Assembly: GCA_036277635.1 (NCBI GenBank)
Contig: DASUMP010000286.1
Span: 1 to 18,270 of the forward strand
Reading direction: 5' to 3'
DNA from: DASUMP01 sp036277635
GTDB taxonomy: Bacteria; Actinomycetota; Acidimicrobiia; IMCC26256; PALSA-610
DNA length: 18,270 bases
In this document: piece by piece, positions 6,567 to 12,592 of the stretch
How positions within the stretch are numbered: position 1 is the stretch's first letter
Layout: the number at the start of each line of letters is the position of its first letter
Position numbers and translations under genes: made by a program
The notes under the pieces: model-generated
Told to the model about the DNA's origin: nothing
Databases searched by the model: none
The model's input: the letters and a program-made list of their open reading frames with translations, nothing else

Positions 6567-7481
6567 TCAGACATGTTCGACCCAGTCCTTGTACGTGTCG
6601 ACCTGGCCGCGCACGGTCTTCGCGTACTCGGTGGCGATCGCCGTGGTCATCGGACCCGGACACGGGATGTCGCGATCGTCGACCGAGTTGACCGCGCTGA
6701 CCTCGGCCGCGGTGCCGCACACGAACATCTCGTCGCACACGTAGAGGTCGCTGCGCGTGAGGTCGCCGAACCGCGTCTCGAAACCGAAGTCGTCGGCGAT
6801 GGTCATCACCGTGTGCTGGGTGATGCCCTCGAGCGCGCCCGCCGACAGCGGCGGCGTGATCAACACGCCGTCGCGCGCCACGAAGATGTTCTCGCCGGTG
6901 CACTCCGAGACGAGTCCTTCGGGGTTGAGCATGATCGCCTCGTCGTAGCCCGCCTTCAGCGCTTCCACCTTCGCGAGCGACGAGTTCACGTAGTTCCCGG
7001 TCGTCTTCGCGGCGGGCGGCATCGTGTTGTGGTCGTGCCGCGTCCACGACGAGATCTTCATGCGCACGCCCTTGGTCACCGCGTCGTCACCGAGGTACGC
7101 GCCCCACGGCCAGCACGCGATCGCGACGTCGACCCGACACGGCAGCGTGTTGAGACCCATCTCGCCGTAGCCGTAGTAGGCGATCGGCCGGATGTAGCAC
7201 GACGGCAGTCCGCTCTCGCGCACCGTGAGCTTCGTGGCCTCGACGAGCTCGTCGACCGAGTACGGGAGCTCCATCATCAAGATCTTGGCCGAGTTGTGCA
7301 GCCGCGCCATGTGGTCGGTGAGCCGGAACACCGCCGGACCGCGATCGGTCTCGTACGCGCGGATCCCCTCGAACACCGCGGTGCCGTAATGCAGGCTGTG
7401 GGTGAGGACGTGGGTGGTCGCGTCCTCCCACGGCACCAGCTCACCGTTGAACCAGATCTTCTGCGTGGCGGTGATGGGCAT
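6567..7481 (-). CDS. ilvE: Branched-chain amino acid aminotransferase
   Basis: A 304-residue fold-type IV PLP enzyme, about the same length as E. coli IlvE. It transfers the amino group from glutamate to the 2-oxo acids of leucine, isoleucine and valine, and also works in reverse. Landmarks: HSLHYGTAVFEGIRAY (28-43), YIRPIAYYGYGEMGLN (96-111), the PLP lysine K159 in AAKTTGNYVNS, the cofactor-binding E193 in LVSECTGENIF, and the C-terminal FVCGTAAEVSAV. The small-type length separates it from the larger 360-residue actinobacterial IlvE. ATG at 7481 follows AGAGAGGAT, a good ribosome site, 17 bases after the leuB stop. The gene lies between leuB and cimA, so all three are likely one message under the Val/Ile leader upstream. 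Confidence 0.96.
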   Translation of the reverse strand: MPITATQKIWFNGELVPWEDATTHVLTHSLHYGTAVFEGIRAYETDRGPAVFRLTDHMARLHNSAKILMMELPYSVDELVEATKLTVRESGLPSCYIRPIAYYGYGEMGLNTLPCRVDVAIACWPWGAYLGDDAVTKGVRMKISSWTRHDHNTMPPAAKTTGNYVNSSLAKVEALKAGYDEAIMLNPEGLVSECTGENIFVARDGVLITPPLSAGALEGITQHTVMTIADDFGFETRFGDLTRSDLYVCDEMFVCGTAAEVSAVNSVDDRDIPCPGPMTTAIATEYAKTVRGQVDTYKDWVEHV

Positions 7482-7498
7482 CGCCGATCCTCTCTCTG

Positions 7499-8494
7499 TC
7501 AGACCGCGGCGGCGATCATCTCGCCGATCTCCGCGGTCGTCCCTGCGAAACCTTCCGAGGTCTCCACGGCCTTCGTGACGCGGGCCGCTGCGTCAGACTC
7601 CCCGAGGAACTCGAGCATCATCGCGGCCGACGCGATCGCGGCACGCGGATCCGCCCGCCCGGTCCCGACGATGTCGGGCGCGGAGCCGTGCACGGGCTCG
7701 AAGAGCGACGGGCCGGTGCGCGCCGGGTTCAGGTTCGCCGAGGCCGCTCGACCGATGCCACCCGCGACCGCGCCCCCGAGGTCGGTGAGGATGTCGCCGA
7801 ACAGGTTGTCGGTGACGACGACGTCGTAACGGCCCGGATCCTGCACGAAGTAGATGCACGCTGCGTCGACGTGGTTGTACGCGGTCCCGACCTCGGCGTG
7901 CTCGGCGGCGACCGCGTCGAACGTGCGCTGCCAGAGGTCGCCTGCGAACGTGAGCACGTTGGTCTTGTGCACGAGGGTGACGTGGCGGCGTTCGCGGGTC
8001 TGCGCGAGCTCGAACGCGAACCGGATGCAGCGCTCCACACCGAGCCGCGTGTTCACCGATCCCTGCGTCGCGACCTCGTGCGGCGTGCCGTGTCGGAGGA
8101 ACCCGCCTTCGCCGGCGTAGCTCCCTTCGGTGTTCTCGCGGATCACGACCATGTCGACACCGTCGTTCAACGCGCTGCGCGGCGCCCGGAACGGGCGCAC
8201 GTTCACGTAGAGGTCGAGCGCGAACCGCAAGCGCAGCAGCAGGCCGCGTTCGAGCACGCCGGGCGGGACGTCGGGCGTGCCCACCGCGCCGAGCAGGATC
8301 GCGTCGAGGCCGCGCAGCTCGTCGAGCACCGAGTCGGGGAGGACCTCGCCGGTGCGCAGGTAGCGGGCTCCACCGAGGTCGTAGTCGACCGTGTCGAGGG
8401 TCACGCCCGTCGCGGCGACGACCGCGAGCGCCTGCGCGACGACCTCGGGCCCGATCCCGTCACCGCCGATCACCCCGACGCGGTGCGCCACCAC
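7499..8494 (-). CDS. leuB: 3-isopropylmalate dehydrogenase
   Basis: NAD-dependent beta-decarboxylating dehydrogenase of 331 residues. It oxidises 3-isopropylmalate on the leucine route and 3-methylmalate (from citramalate) on the isoleucine route. Landmarks: HRVGVIGGDGIGPEV at the N-terminus, the substrate-binding RENTEGSYAGEGG, LVHKTNVLTFAGDLW with the catalytic lysine, the metal-binding VVTDNLFGDILTDLGG, and the NAD-binding EPVHGSAPDIVGTGRADP. It is shorter than the ~360-residue E. coli enzyme, as is usual in actinobacteria. The start is GTG 8494 or the adjacent GTG 8491; AAGGAG lies at 8501-8506. It is the first structural gene after a leader peptide and terminator and shares the transcript with ilvE and cimA. 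Confidence 0.96.
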   Translation of the reverse strand: MVAHRVGVIGGDGIGPEVVAQALAVVAATGVTLDTVDYDLGGARYLRTGEVLPDSVLDELRGLDAILLGAVGTPDVPPGVLERGLLLRLRFALDLYVNVRPFRAPRSALNDGVDMVVIRENTEGSYAGEGGFLRHGTPHEVATQGSVNTRLGVERCIRFAFELAQTRERRHVTLVHKTNVLTFAGDLWQRTFDAVAAEHAEVGTAYNHVDAACIYFVQDPGRYDVVVTDNLFGDILTDLGGAVAGGIGRAASANLNPARTGPSLFEPVHGSAPDIVGTGRADPRAAIASAAMMLEFLGESDAAARVTKAVETSEGFAGTTAEIGEMIAAAV

Positions 8495-8556
8495 TGCACG
8501 CTCCTTCTCATCTCGCTCACGAGCCCGTGGGCGTCTCCACCCGGCGTGTCACAAAC

Positions 8557-8581
8557 AAAAACCGCCCACCGAAGTGGACGG
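8557..8581 (-). terminator. Intrinsic terminator (attenuator) in the leuB leader
   Basis: On the minus strand an 8-bp stem (8581-8574 with 8569-8562, one G-U pair) closes a UUCG loop and is followed by five T's (8561-8557), then GTTT. It lies about 60 bases before the leuB start and within the leuB transcript, so it must be conditional. It is the strongest terminator-like element in the window. Confidence 0.85.
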
Positions 8582-8587
8582 TCGGGG

Positions 8588-8614
8588 GCGAACGCCGGCG
8601 GGATCGGCGTTCGC
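8588..8614 (-). promoter_or_regulatory. Perfect stem-loop abutting the leuB leader-peptide stop
   Basis: A perfect 10-bp stem (8614-8605 with 8597-8588) with a seven-base loop. Its first base is the G of the leader TAG codon. A ribosome finishing the leader would cover the 5' arm; a ribosome stalled at the Val/Ile codons upstream would leave it free. It ends seven bases before the terminator stem. It is the likely switching element, but an exclusive pairing with the terminator was not demonstrated. Confidence 0.7.
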
Positions 8615-8652
8615 TACGGAATGACGACGACGGTCGCGGGCTCGTACGACAT
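8614..8652 (-). CDS. Leader peptide of the leuB-ilvE-cimA operon (Val/Ile)
   Basis: A 12-residue ORF, MSYEPATVVVIP, on the minus strand. The control codons are three consecutive GTC (Val) and one ATT (Ile) just before the stop. ATT is an unusual Ile codon in DNA this GC-rich and would slow ribosomes when charged tRNA-Ile is scarce. There is no Shine-Dalgarno; a TACGAT -10 box ends seven bases before the ATG, so the mRNA is probably leaderless. The stop codon runs straight into a perfect stem-loop, followed by a U-tailed terminator and then leuB. This is the layout of ribosome-mediated attenuation. The specificity fits the operon, because ilvE and cimA serve isoleucine and valine. The peptide itself is expected to have no other function. 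Confidence 0.8.
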   Translation of the reverse strand: MSYEPATVVVIP

Positions 8653-8659
8653 CGCCCGA

Positions 8660-8677
8660 ATCGTACCGCACCGGTAC
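8660..8677 (-). promoter_or_regulatory. leuB leader promoter (-10) with overlapping inverted repeat
   Basis: TACGAT (8665-8660) ends seven bases before the leader-peptide ATG, the spacing expected for a leaderless start. GTACC and GGTAC form a perfect inverted repeat with a five-base spacer (8677-8663) whose right arm overlaps the -10 box, a good place for a repressor operator. No convincing -35 is seen. Confidence 0.55.
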
Positions 8678-8744
8678 CCGCCCCGATCCGCACTTTGTCG
8701 TGTCGGCGACCCGGTGGCGGCACGGGGTCCGCCGGGGCGTTGGG

Positions 8745-8750
8745 TACCCT
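8745..8750 (+). promoter_or_regulatory. -10 box of a leaderless greA promoter
   Basis: TACCCT ends seven bases before the greA GTG, the same geometry as the divergent leuB leader. No Shine-Dalgarno precedes greA, supporting a leaderless transcript. No clear -35 was found. Only about 105 bases separate the two divergent start points. Confidence 0.55.
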
Positions 8751-8757
8751 GCGCGCC

Positions 8758-9228
8758 GTGGACCCGTCGCACCTCTCCCGAGCCGCGTTCGAACGCCTGC
8801 AAGCCGAGCTCGAGGAACGCTCGACCACTCGCCGCCGGTCGATCTCCGACCACATCGAGCGAGCGCGCGAGCACGGCGACATCTCCGAGAACGCCGAGTA
8901 CGACTACGCGAAGAACGAGCAGGGGCTGAACGAAGCCCGCATCCGCCAGCTCGACCAGATGTTGCGCACCGCCGTCGTCGTGGAAGACGCCACCGGCGAC
9001 GTGGTGGAGCCGGGCGTGCTCGTCGACCTGCTCATGGAAGGCGACGACGCGCCGACCACGTTCCTCGTCGGCTCCATCGAAGAGCGCTCCGACGACCACG
9101 ACATCGTCACGACCACGTCGCCGCTCGGCCAGGCGATCCTCGGCGCGACACCCGGCACGACGGTCACCTACGAAGGCCCCAAGCGCGAGCTGCGCGTCAC
9201 CGTCGTGGAGATCCGCCCACTCGGCTGA
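8758..9228 (+). CDS. greA: Transcription elongation factor GreA
   Basis: A 156-residue protein of normal GreA length. It enters the secondary channel of RNA polymerase and stimulates cleavage of backtracked RNA. The N-terminal coiled coil (about residues 6-75) carries the tip sequence HGDISENAEYDYAKNEQ. D41 and E44 stand at the positions of the E. coli residues that hold the catalytic magnesium. The C-terminal FKBP-like domain ends with SPLGQAILGATPGTTVTYEGP. The open frame continues upstream, but homology begins at the GTG at 8758, where a TACCCT -10 box seven bases before points to a leaderless mRNA. It diverges from leuB and converges on the winged-helix gene with only 12 bases between, which include the palindrome GCACCGGTGC. 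Confidence 0.95.
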   Translation: MDPSHLSRAAFERLQAELEERSTTRRRSISDHIERAREHGDISENAEYDYAKNEQGLNEARIRQLDQMLRTAVVVEDATGDVVEPGVLVDLLMEGDDAPTTFLVGSIEERSDDHDIVTTTSPLGQAILGATPGTTVTYEGPKRELRVTVVEIRPLG

Positions 9229-9240
9229 GGCACCGGTGCG

Positions 9241-9762
9241 TCAGTGCGGCGTGTGACCGTTCGTCGACTGCAGCAGGTAGCCCCGGCTGCGGACGGTCTT
9301 GATCTCGAGGCCGAGGGGCTCGATCCGGCGCCGGAGTCGCAGCACGTGCACGTCGAGCGCGTTGCGGGTGGGCGCGCCGTGCGGCCACGCGCGTGCGGCG
9401 AGCACGTCGCGGCCCACCACCGAGCCGAAGCGTTCGACGAGCGCGGCGCCGAGCGACTGCTCGACCGGCGACAACGACACCCACTCGTCGCGGAAGCGCA
9501 GGAGTCCGTCGCCGTCGAGCTCCGGCGCGGCGATCGGCGCGGCGGCGCGCGCCGCGAGTGCGGCCAGCCGGGCGTCGATGTCGGCGAGCGCGGTGCCGGC
9601 GCGGACCCAGTCCTCGAGCGGATCGACGACGACCGGCGCGGGCGTGCCGTCGGCGACGACGAGGAGTCGAGGGGTGCCCGCCGCGCGCAGGGCGCTCAGG
9701 CGCTCCTGGTCCTCCGGCCACCGGACGCGAGCCACTTCCACGCCCTGGAAGGTACGGCGCAT
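9241..9762 (-). CDS. Winged-helix (OmpR/PhoB-type) regulator without a usable receiver domain
   Basis: A 173-residue protein. The C-terminal ~90 residues are an OmpR/PhoB-type DNA-binding domain: WVSLSPVEQSLGAALVERFG, then VVGRDVLAARAWP, the recognition helix in RNALDVHVLRLRRRIEPLG, and the wing IKTVRSRGYLLQ. The N-terminal ~90 residues (VEVARVRWPEDQERLSALRAAGTPRLLVV) resemble the first strands of a receiver but lack the phospho-accepting aspartate and its acidic pocket, so a histidine-kinase input is unlikely. It sits just downstream of the IclR gene on the same strand. ATG 9762 was chosen because homology-like sequence starts there; a TTG at 9813 would add 17 residues and overlap the IclR stop by eight bases. 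Neither has a clear ribosome site. Targets are unknown. Confidence 0.85.
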   Translation of the reverse strand: MRRTFQGVEVARVRWPEDQERLSALRAAGTPRLLVVADGTPAPVVVDPLEDWVRAGTALADIDARLAALAARAAAPIAAPELDGDGLLRFRDEWVSLSPVEQSLGAALVERFGSVVGRDVLAARAWPHGAPTRNALDVHVLRLRRRIEPLGLEIKTVRSRGYLLQSTNGHTPH

Positions 9763-9805
9763 CTGTGACGAGAGGGTTTCGCGACCGTGACCGGTAGGCA
9801 ACGCG

Positions 9806-10492
9806 TCAGACAAGAGCGCTCGAGAGTCGCTCGGCGGCGGCCACGACGGTACGGGCGAGCCGCCGCCCCGGCTGGCGCCCGAGGCGCTCGATCGGTCCGC
9901 TCACGCTGATGGCCGCGACCACGTCGCCGGTCCCGTCCCGTACGGGGGCGCTCACGCTCGCCACACCGGCGGCGCGCTCGGCGACGCTGTCGGACCAACC
10001 CCGGGCCCGCACCTGGGCGAGCGCGCGCGTCGGCACGTCGAAGCGGTCGCGGTCGGACGCCCACGCGAGGAGCACCTTGGCGCCCGAGCCGAGGGTCAGC
10101 GGGAGCACCGCCCCGAGCGGCACGGTGTCGCGCAACCCGCTGCGCTGCTCGTGCGTGGCGATGCACACGCGCTGGTCGCCTTCGCGCACGTAGAGCTGCG
10201 CGCTCTCCCCGGTCTCGTCGGAGAGGTCGGTCAACACCGTGCGCGCGCGATCGACGAGGTCGGCGCGGGCGGGCGAGTGCGCCGCCCAGGCGCGGATCGT
10301 CGGCCCGAGCCGGACCTGGCCCTCGGGGGTCCGGGTCACGAGCCCGTGCTGTTCGAGCGCGACGACGAAGCGGTGCACCGTCGGCTTCGGCAACCCGGTG
10401 CGGGTGACGAGCTGGGCGACCGGGAGGGGTCCCTCGCTCGCGACGATGTCGACGACCAGCACGGCACGGTCGAGGGTCTGTAGACTGTCCAC
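9806..10492 (-). CDS. ndgR: IclR-family regulator, NdgR/LtbR-type
   Basis: A 228-residue IclR protein. The N-terminal winged helix (about 1-65) includes LPVAQLVTRTGLPKPTVHRFVVALEQHGLV; the rest is the ligand-binding domain (AQLYVREGDQRVCIATHEQ, LGAVLPLTLGSGAKVLLAW, RAAGVASVSAPVRD). Its position, divergent from leuCD, is that of NdgR in Streptomyces and LtbR in Corynebacterium and Mycobacterium, known regulators of leuCD and other amino acid genes. The name therefore rests on family plus synteny. It starts at GTG 10492; TAATCT ends six bases upstream and no Shine-Dalgarno is present, so the mRNA is probably leaderless. A 17-base inverted repeat lies just upstream of that -10 box, suggesting autoregulation. 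Confidence 0.9.
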   Translation of the reverse strand: MDSLQTLDRAVLVVDIVASEGPLPVAQLVTRTGLPKPTVHRFVVALEQHGLVTRTPEGQVRLGPTIRAWAAHSPARADLVDRARTVLTDLSDETGESAQLYVREGDQRVCIATHEQRSGLRDTVPLGAVLPLTLGSGAKVLLAWASDRDRFDVPTRALAQVRARGWSDSVAERAAGVASVSAPVRDGTGDVVAAISVSGPIERLGRQPGRRLARTVVAAAERLSSALV

Positions 10493-10498
10493 AGATCG

Positions 10499-10538
10499 AG
10501 ATTAGCGTCTCATTTACTGAGACAGCATGCAGTGAGAC
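10499..10538. promoter_or_regulatory. ndgR/leuC divergent control region with operator
   Basis: GTCTCATTTACTGAGAC (10507-10523) is a perfect inverted repeat of 6-base arms with a five-base spacer. A third TGAGAC copy lies at 10533-10538, 15 bases after the second. The ndgR -10 box TAATCT is at 10504-10499 on the minus strand, so the repeat falls between the ndgR -10 and where its -35 would be. A leuC promoter could not be assigned, but the third half-site lies only 31 bases before the leuC ATG. The best explanation is the binding site of the IclR regulator acting on both genes. Confidence 0.65.
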
Positions 10539-10569
10539 GCACGCACGCCACACGGACCTGGGAGCACAG

Positions 10570-11979
10570 ATGACGGGGACCCCCCGCACGTTGTCGCAGA
10601 AGGTCTGGGACCGCCACGTCGTCCACCGCGGCGACGGGGAGCCCGACCTGCTCTACATCGACCTGCACCTCGTGCACGAGGTCACCTCGCCGCAGGCGTT
10701 CGACGGCCTGCGCCTCCACGGCCGACGCGTCCGTCGCCCCGACCTCACGGTCGCGACGATGGACCACAACGTGCCGACCTGGGCGGCGGATCGTCCCGTG
10801 GAAGACCCCGTGTCCGCGGAGCAGATGTCGGTGCTCGAGCGCAACTGCCGCGAGTTCGGGATCCGTCTCTACGCGATGGGAGATCCCGGCCAAGGGATCG
10901 TGCACGTGATCGGGCCCGAGCAAGGACTCACGCTGCCGGGCACGACGATCGTGTGCGGCGACAGCCACACGTCGACGCATGGCGCGTTCGGTGCGCTCGC
11001 GTTCGGGATCGGCACCAGCGAAGTCGAGCACGTGCTCGCGACGCAGACGTTGCCGCAGGTGGTGCCGGGGACCATGTCGGTCGTCGTCGACGGCACCGTG
11101 CCCGATGGCGTCACCGCGAAGGACATCGTGCTCGCGATCATCGCCCGCATCGGCACCGGCGGCGGCATCGGCTCGATCATCGAGTACCGGGGATCGGCGA
11201 TCCGCGCGCTGACGATGGAAGGTCGCATGACCGTGTGCAACATGTCGATCGAAGCGGGCGCGCGCGCCGGGCTCGTCGCCCCCGACGACACGACGTTCGC
11301 CTATCTCGAAGGACGCCCCTTCGCGCCCACGGGCGCCGACTGGGAGCACGCGCTCGACGACTGGCGCGCCCTCGCCACCGACGACGGCGCCGCCTTCGAC
11401 AAGGAGGTCGCGATCGACGCTTCCTCGTTGCGCCCCCACGTGTCCTGGGGCACGAACCCGGGGCAGACCGTGACCATCGACGACGTCGTGCCCGATCCCG
11501 AGTCGTTCGCCGACCCGACGGAGCGAGATGCCGCGACGCGCGCGCTGCGCTACATGGGCCTGCGCGCCGGCACCCCGATGCGCGACATCACCGTCGACAC
11601 GGTGTTCATCGGTTCGTGCACGAACGCGCGCATCGAAGACCTGCGTGCCGTCGCCGCGGTCGCTCGCGGGCGGCGGGTCCGCGACGGCGTCCGCACGCTC
11701 GTCGTCCCCGGTTCGCACGCGGTGAAGCAGCAAGCCGAAGCCGAAGGCATCGACCGGGTGCTCATCGACGCCGGGTTCGACTGGCGCGAACCCGGTTGCT
11801 CGATGTGCCTCGCGATGAACCCCGACAAGCTCGACCCCGGCGAGCGATGCGCGTCGACCTCGAACCGGAACTTCGAGGGCCGCCAGGGCAAGGGCGGGCG
11901 CACGCACCTCGTCTCCCCCGCGGTCGCGGCAGCCACCGCGATCGCGGGCCACTTCAGCACCCCCGCCGACCTCGACTGA
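10570..11979 (+). CDS. leuC: 3-isopropylmalate dehydratase large subunit
   Basis: A 469-residue aconitase-family subunit. With LeuD it isomerises 2-isopropylmalate to 3-isopropylmalate and citramalate to 3-methylmalate. The three [4Fe-4S] cysteines are C350 (FIGSCTNARIEDLR), C410 and C413 (REPGCSMCLAMNPD). TIVCGDSHTSTHGAFGALAF (126-145) and GTSEVEHVLATQTL (148-161) are family signatures, and length is normal. ATG at 10570 has GGGAG five bases upstream. It is cotranscribed with leuD 22 bases downstream and faces the ndgR gene across a short control region with an inverted repeat. No leader peptide or terminator precedes it, unlike leuA and leuB here. Confidence 0.97.
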   Translation: MTGTPRTLSQKVWDRHVVHRGDGEPDLLYIDLHLVHEVTSPQAFDGLRLHGRRVRRPDLTVATMDHNVPTWAADRPVEDPVSAEQMSVLERNCREFGIRLYAMGDPGQGIVHVIGPEQGLTLPGTTIVCGDSHTSTHGAFGALAFGIGTSEVEHVLATQTLPQVVPGTMSVVVDGTVPDGVTAKDIVLAIIARIGTGGGIGSIIEYRGSAIRALTMEGRMTVCNMSIEAGARAGLVAPDDTTFAYLEGRPFAPTGADWEHALDDWRALATDDGAAFDKEVAIDASSLRPHVSWGTNPGQTVTIDDVVPDPESFADPTERDAATRALRYMGLRAGTPMRDITVDTVFIGSCTNARIEDLRAVAAVARGRRVRDGVRTLVVPGSHAVKQQAEAEGIDRVLIDAGFDWREPGCSMCLAMNPDKLDPGERCASTSNRNFEGRQGKGGRTHLVSPAVAAATAIAGHFSTPADLD

Positions 11980-12001
11980 ACGACACCAGGAGCAACCAAC
12001 G

Positions 12002-12592
12002 ATGGAAGCGGTACGGATCATCTCCGGTCGCGGGGTCCCGCTCGATCGGTCCGACGTCGACACCGACCAGATCATCCCGAGCGACTGGCTGAAGCGCGTG
12101 CAGCGCACCGGCTTCGGCGAAGGGCTCTTCTCCGAGTGGCGGGAGAGCTCCGACTTCGTGCTGAACCAGGAGCGCTACGCGGGCGCGAGCGTGCTGGTCG
12201 CGGGCCCCAACTTCGGCACCGGCTCCTCGCGCGAGCACGCCGTGTGGGCGCTGCAGGACTACGGCTTCGCCGCGGTGATCTCGCCCCGCTTCGGCGACAT
12301 CTTCCGGAACAACTCGCTGAAGGGCGGGCTCGTGCCGGTGGTGCTCCCCCAAGCGGTCGTGACCCGGTTGCAGGCCGCGCTCGACGACGACCCGAGCATC
12401 GAGATCGTCGTCGACGTGGAAGCCCGCCGTGTTGCAGTACCTGCCATCGGCATCGACGAGCCGTTCCCGCTCGACGACTTCACGCGCCACCGGCTGCTGC
12501 ACGGCCTCGACGACATCGGGATCACCCTGCAGCACGCGGACGAGATCGCCGCCTACGAGTCGACGCGCCCGTCCTGGCTGCCGGTCACCTGA
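12002..12592 (+). CDS. leuD: 3-isopropylmalate dehydratase small subunit
   Basis: A 196-residue swivel-domain partner of LeuC. Signatures: DVDTDQIIPSDWLKRVQRTGF (18-38), then GPNFGTGSSREHAVWALQDYGFAAVISPRFGDIF with the substrate-recognising SSREH loop, and NNSLKGGLVPVVLP. Length matches actinobacterial LeuD. AGGAG lies nine bases before the ATG. Its last 40 bases overlap, on the other strand, the 3' end of the GGDEF gene, so the two messages are complementary at their ends. A nested pair of inverted repeats starts right after the stop. Confidence 0.97.
   Translation: MEAVRIISGRGVPLDRSDVDTDQIIPSDWLKRVQRTGFGEGLFSEWRESSDFVLNQERYAGASVLVAGPNFGTGSSREHAVWALQDYGFAAVISPRFGDIFRNNSLKGGLVPVVLPQAVVTRLQAALDDDPSIEIVVDVEARRVAVPAIGIDEPFPLDDFTRHRLLHGLDDIGITLQHADEIAAYESTRPSWLPVT

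Noticed and set aside
4814..6691. Long plus-strand frame of 625 codons opposite cimA
   Set aside because: Low stop density is expected opposite a GC-rich gene; the composition (Arg, His, Glu, Val rich, no domains) is that of an antisense shadow of cimA.
8495..8652. T-box riboswitch as the controller of leuB
   Set aside because: No conserved T-box AGGGUGGNACCGCG segment or specifier loop is present, whereas a leader ORF with control codons is.
10510..12108. 532-codon minus-strand frame opposite leuC
   Set aside because: Antisense shadow; leuC carries all iron-sulfur cysteines in the other strand.
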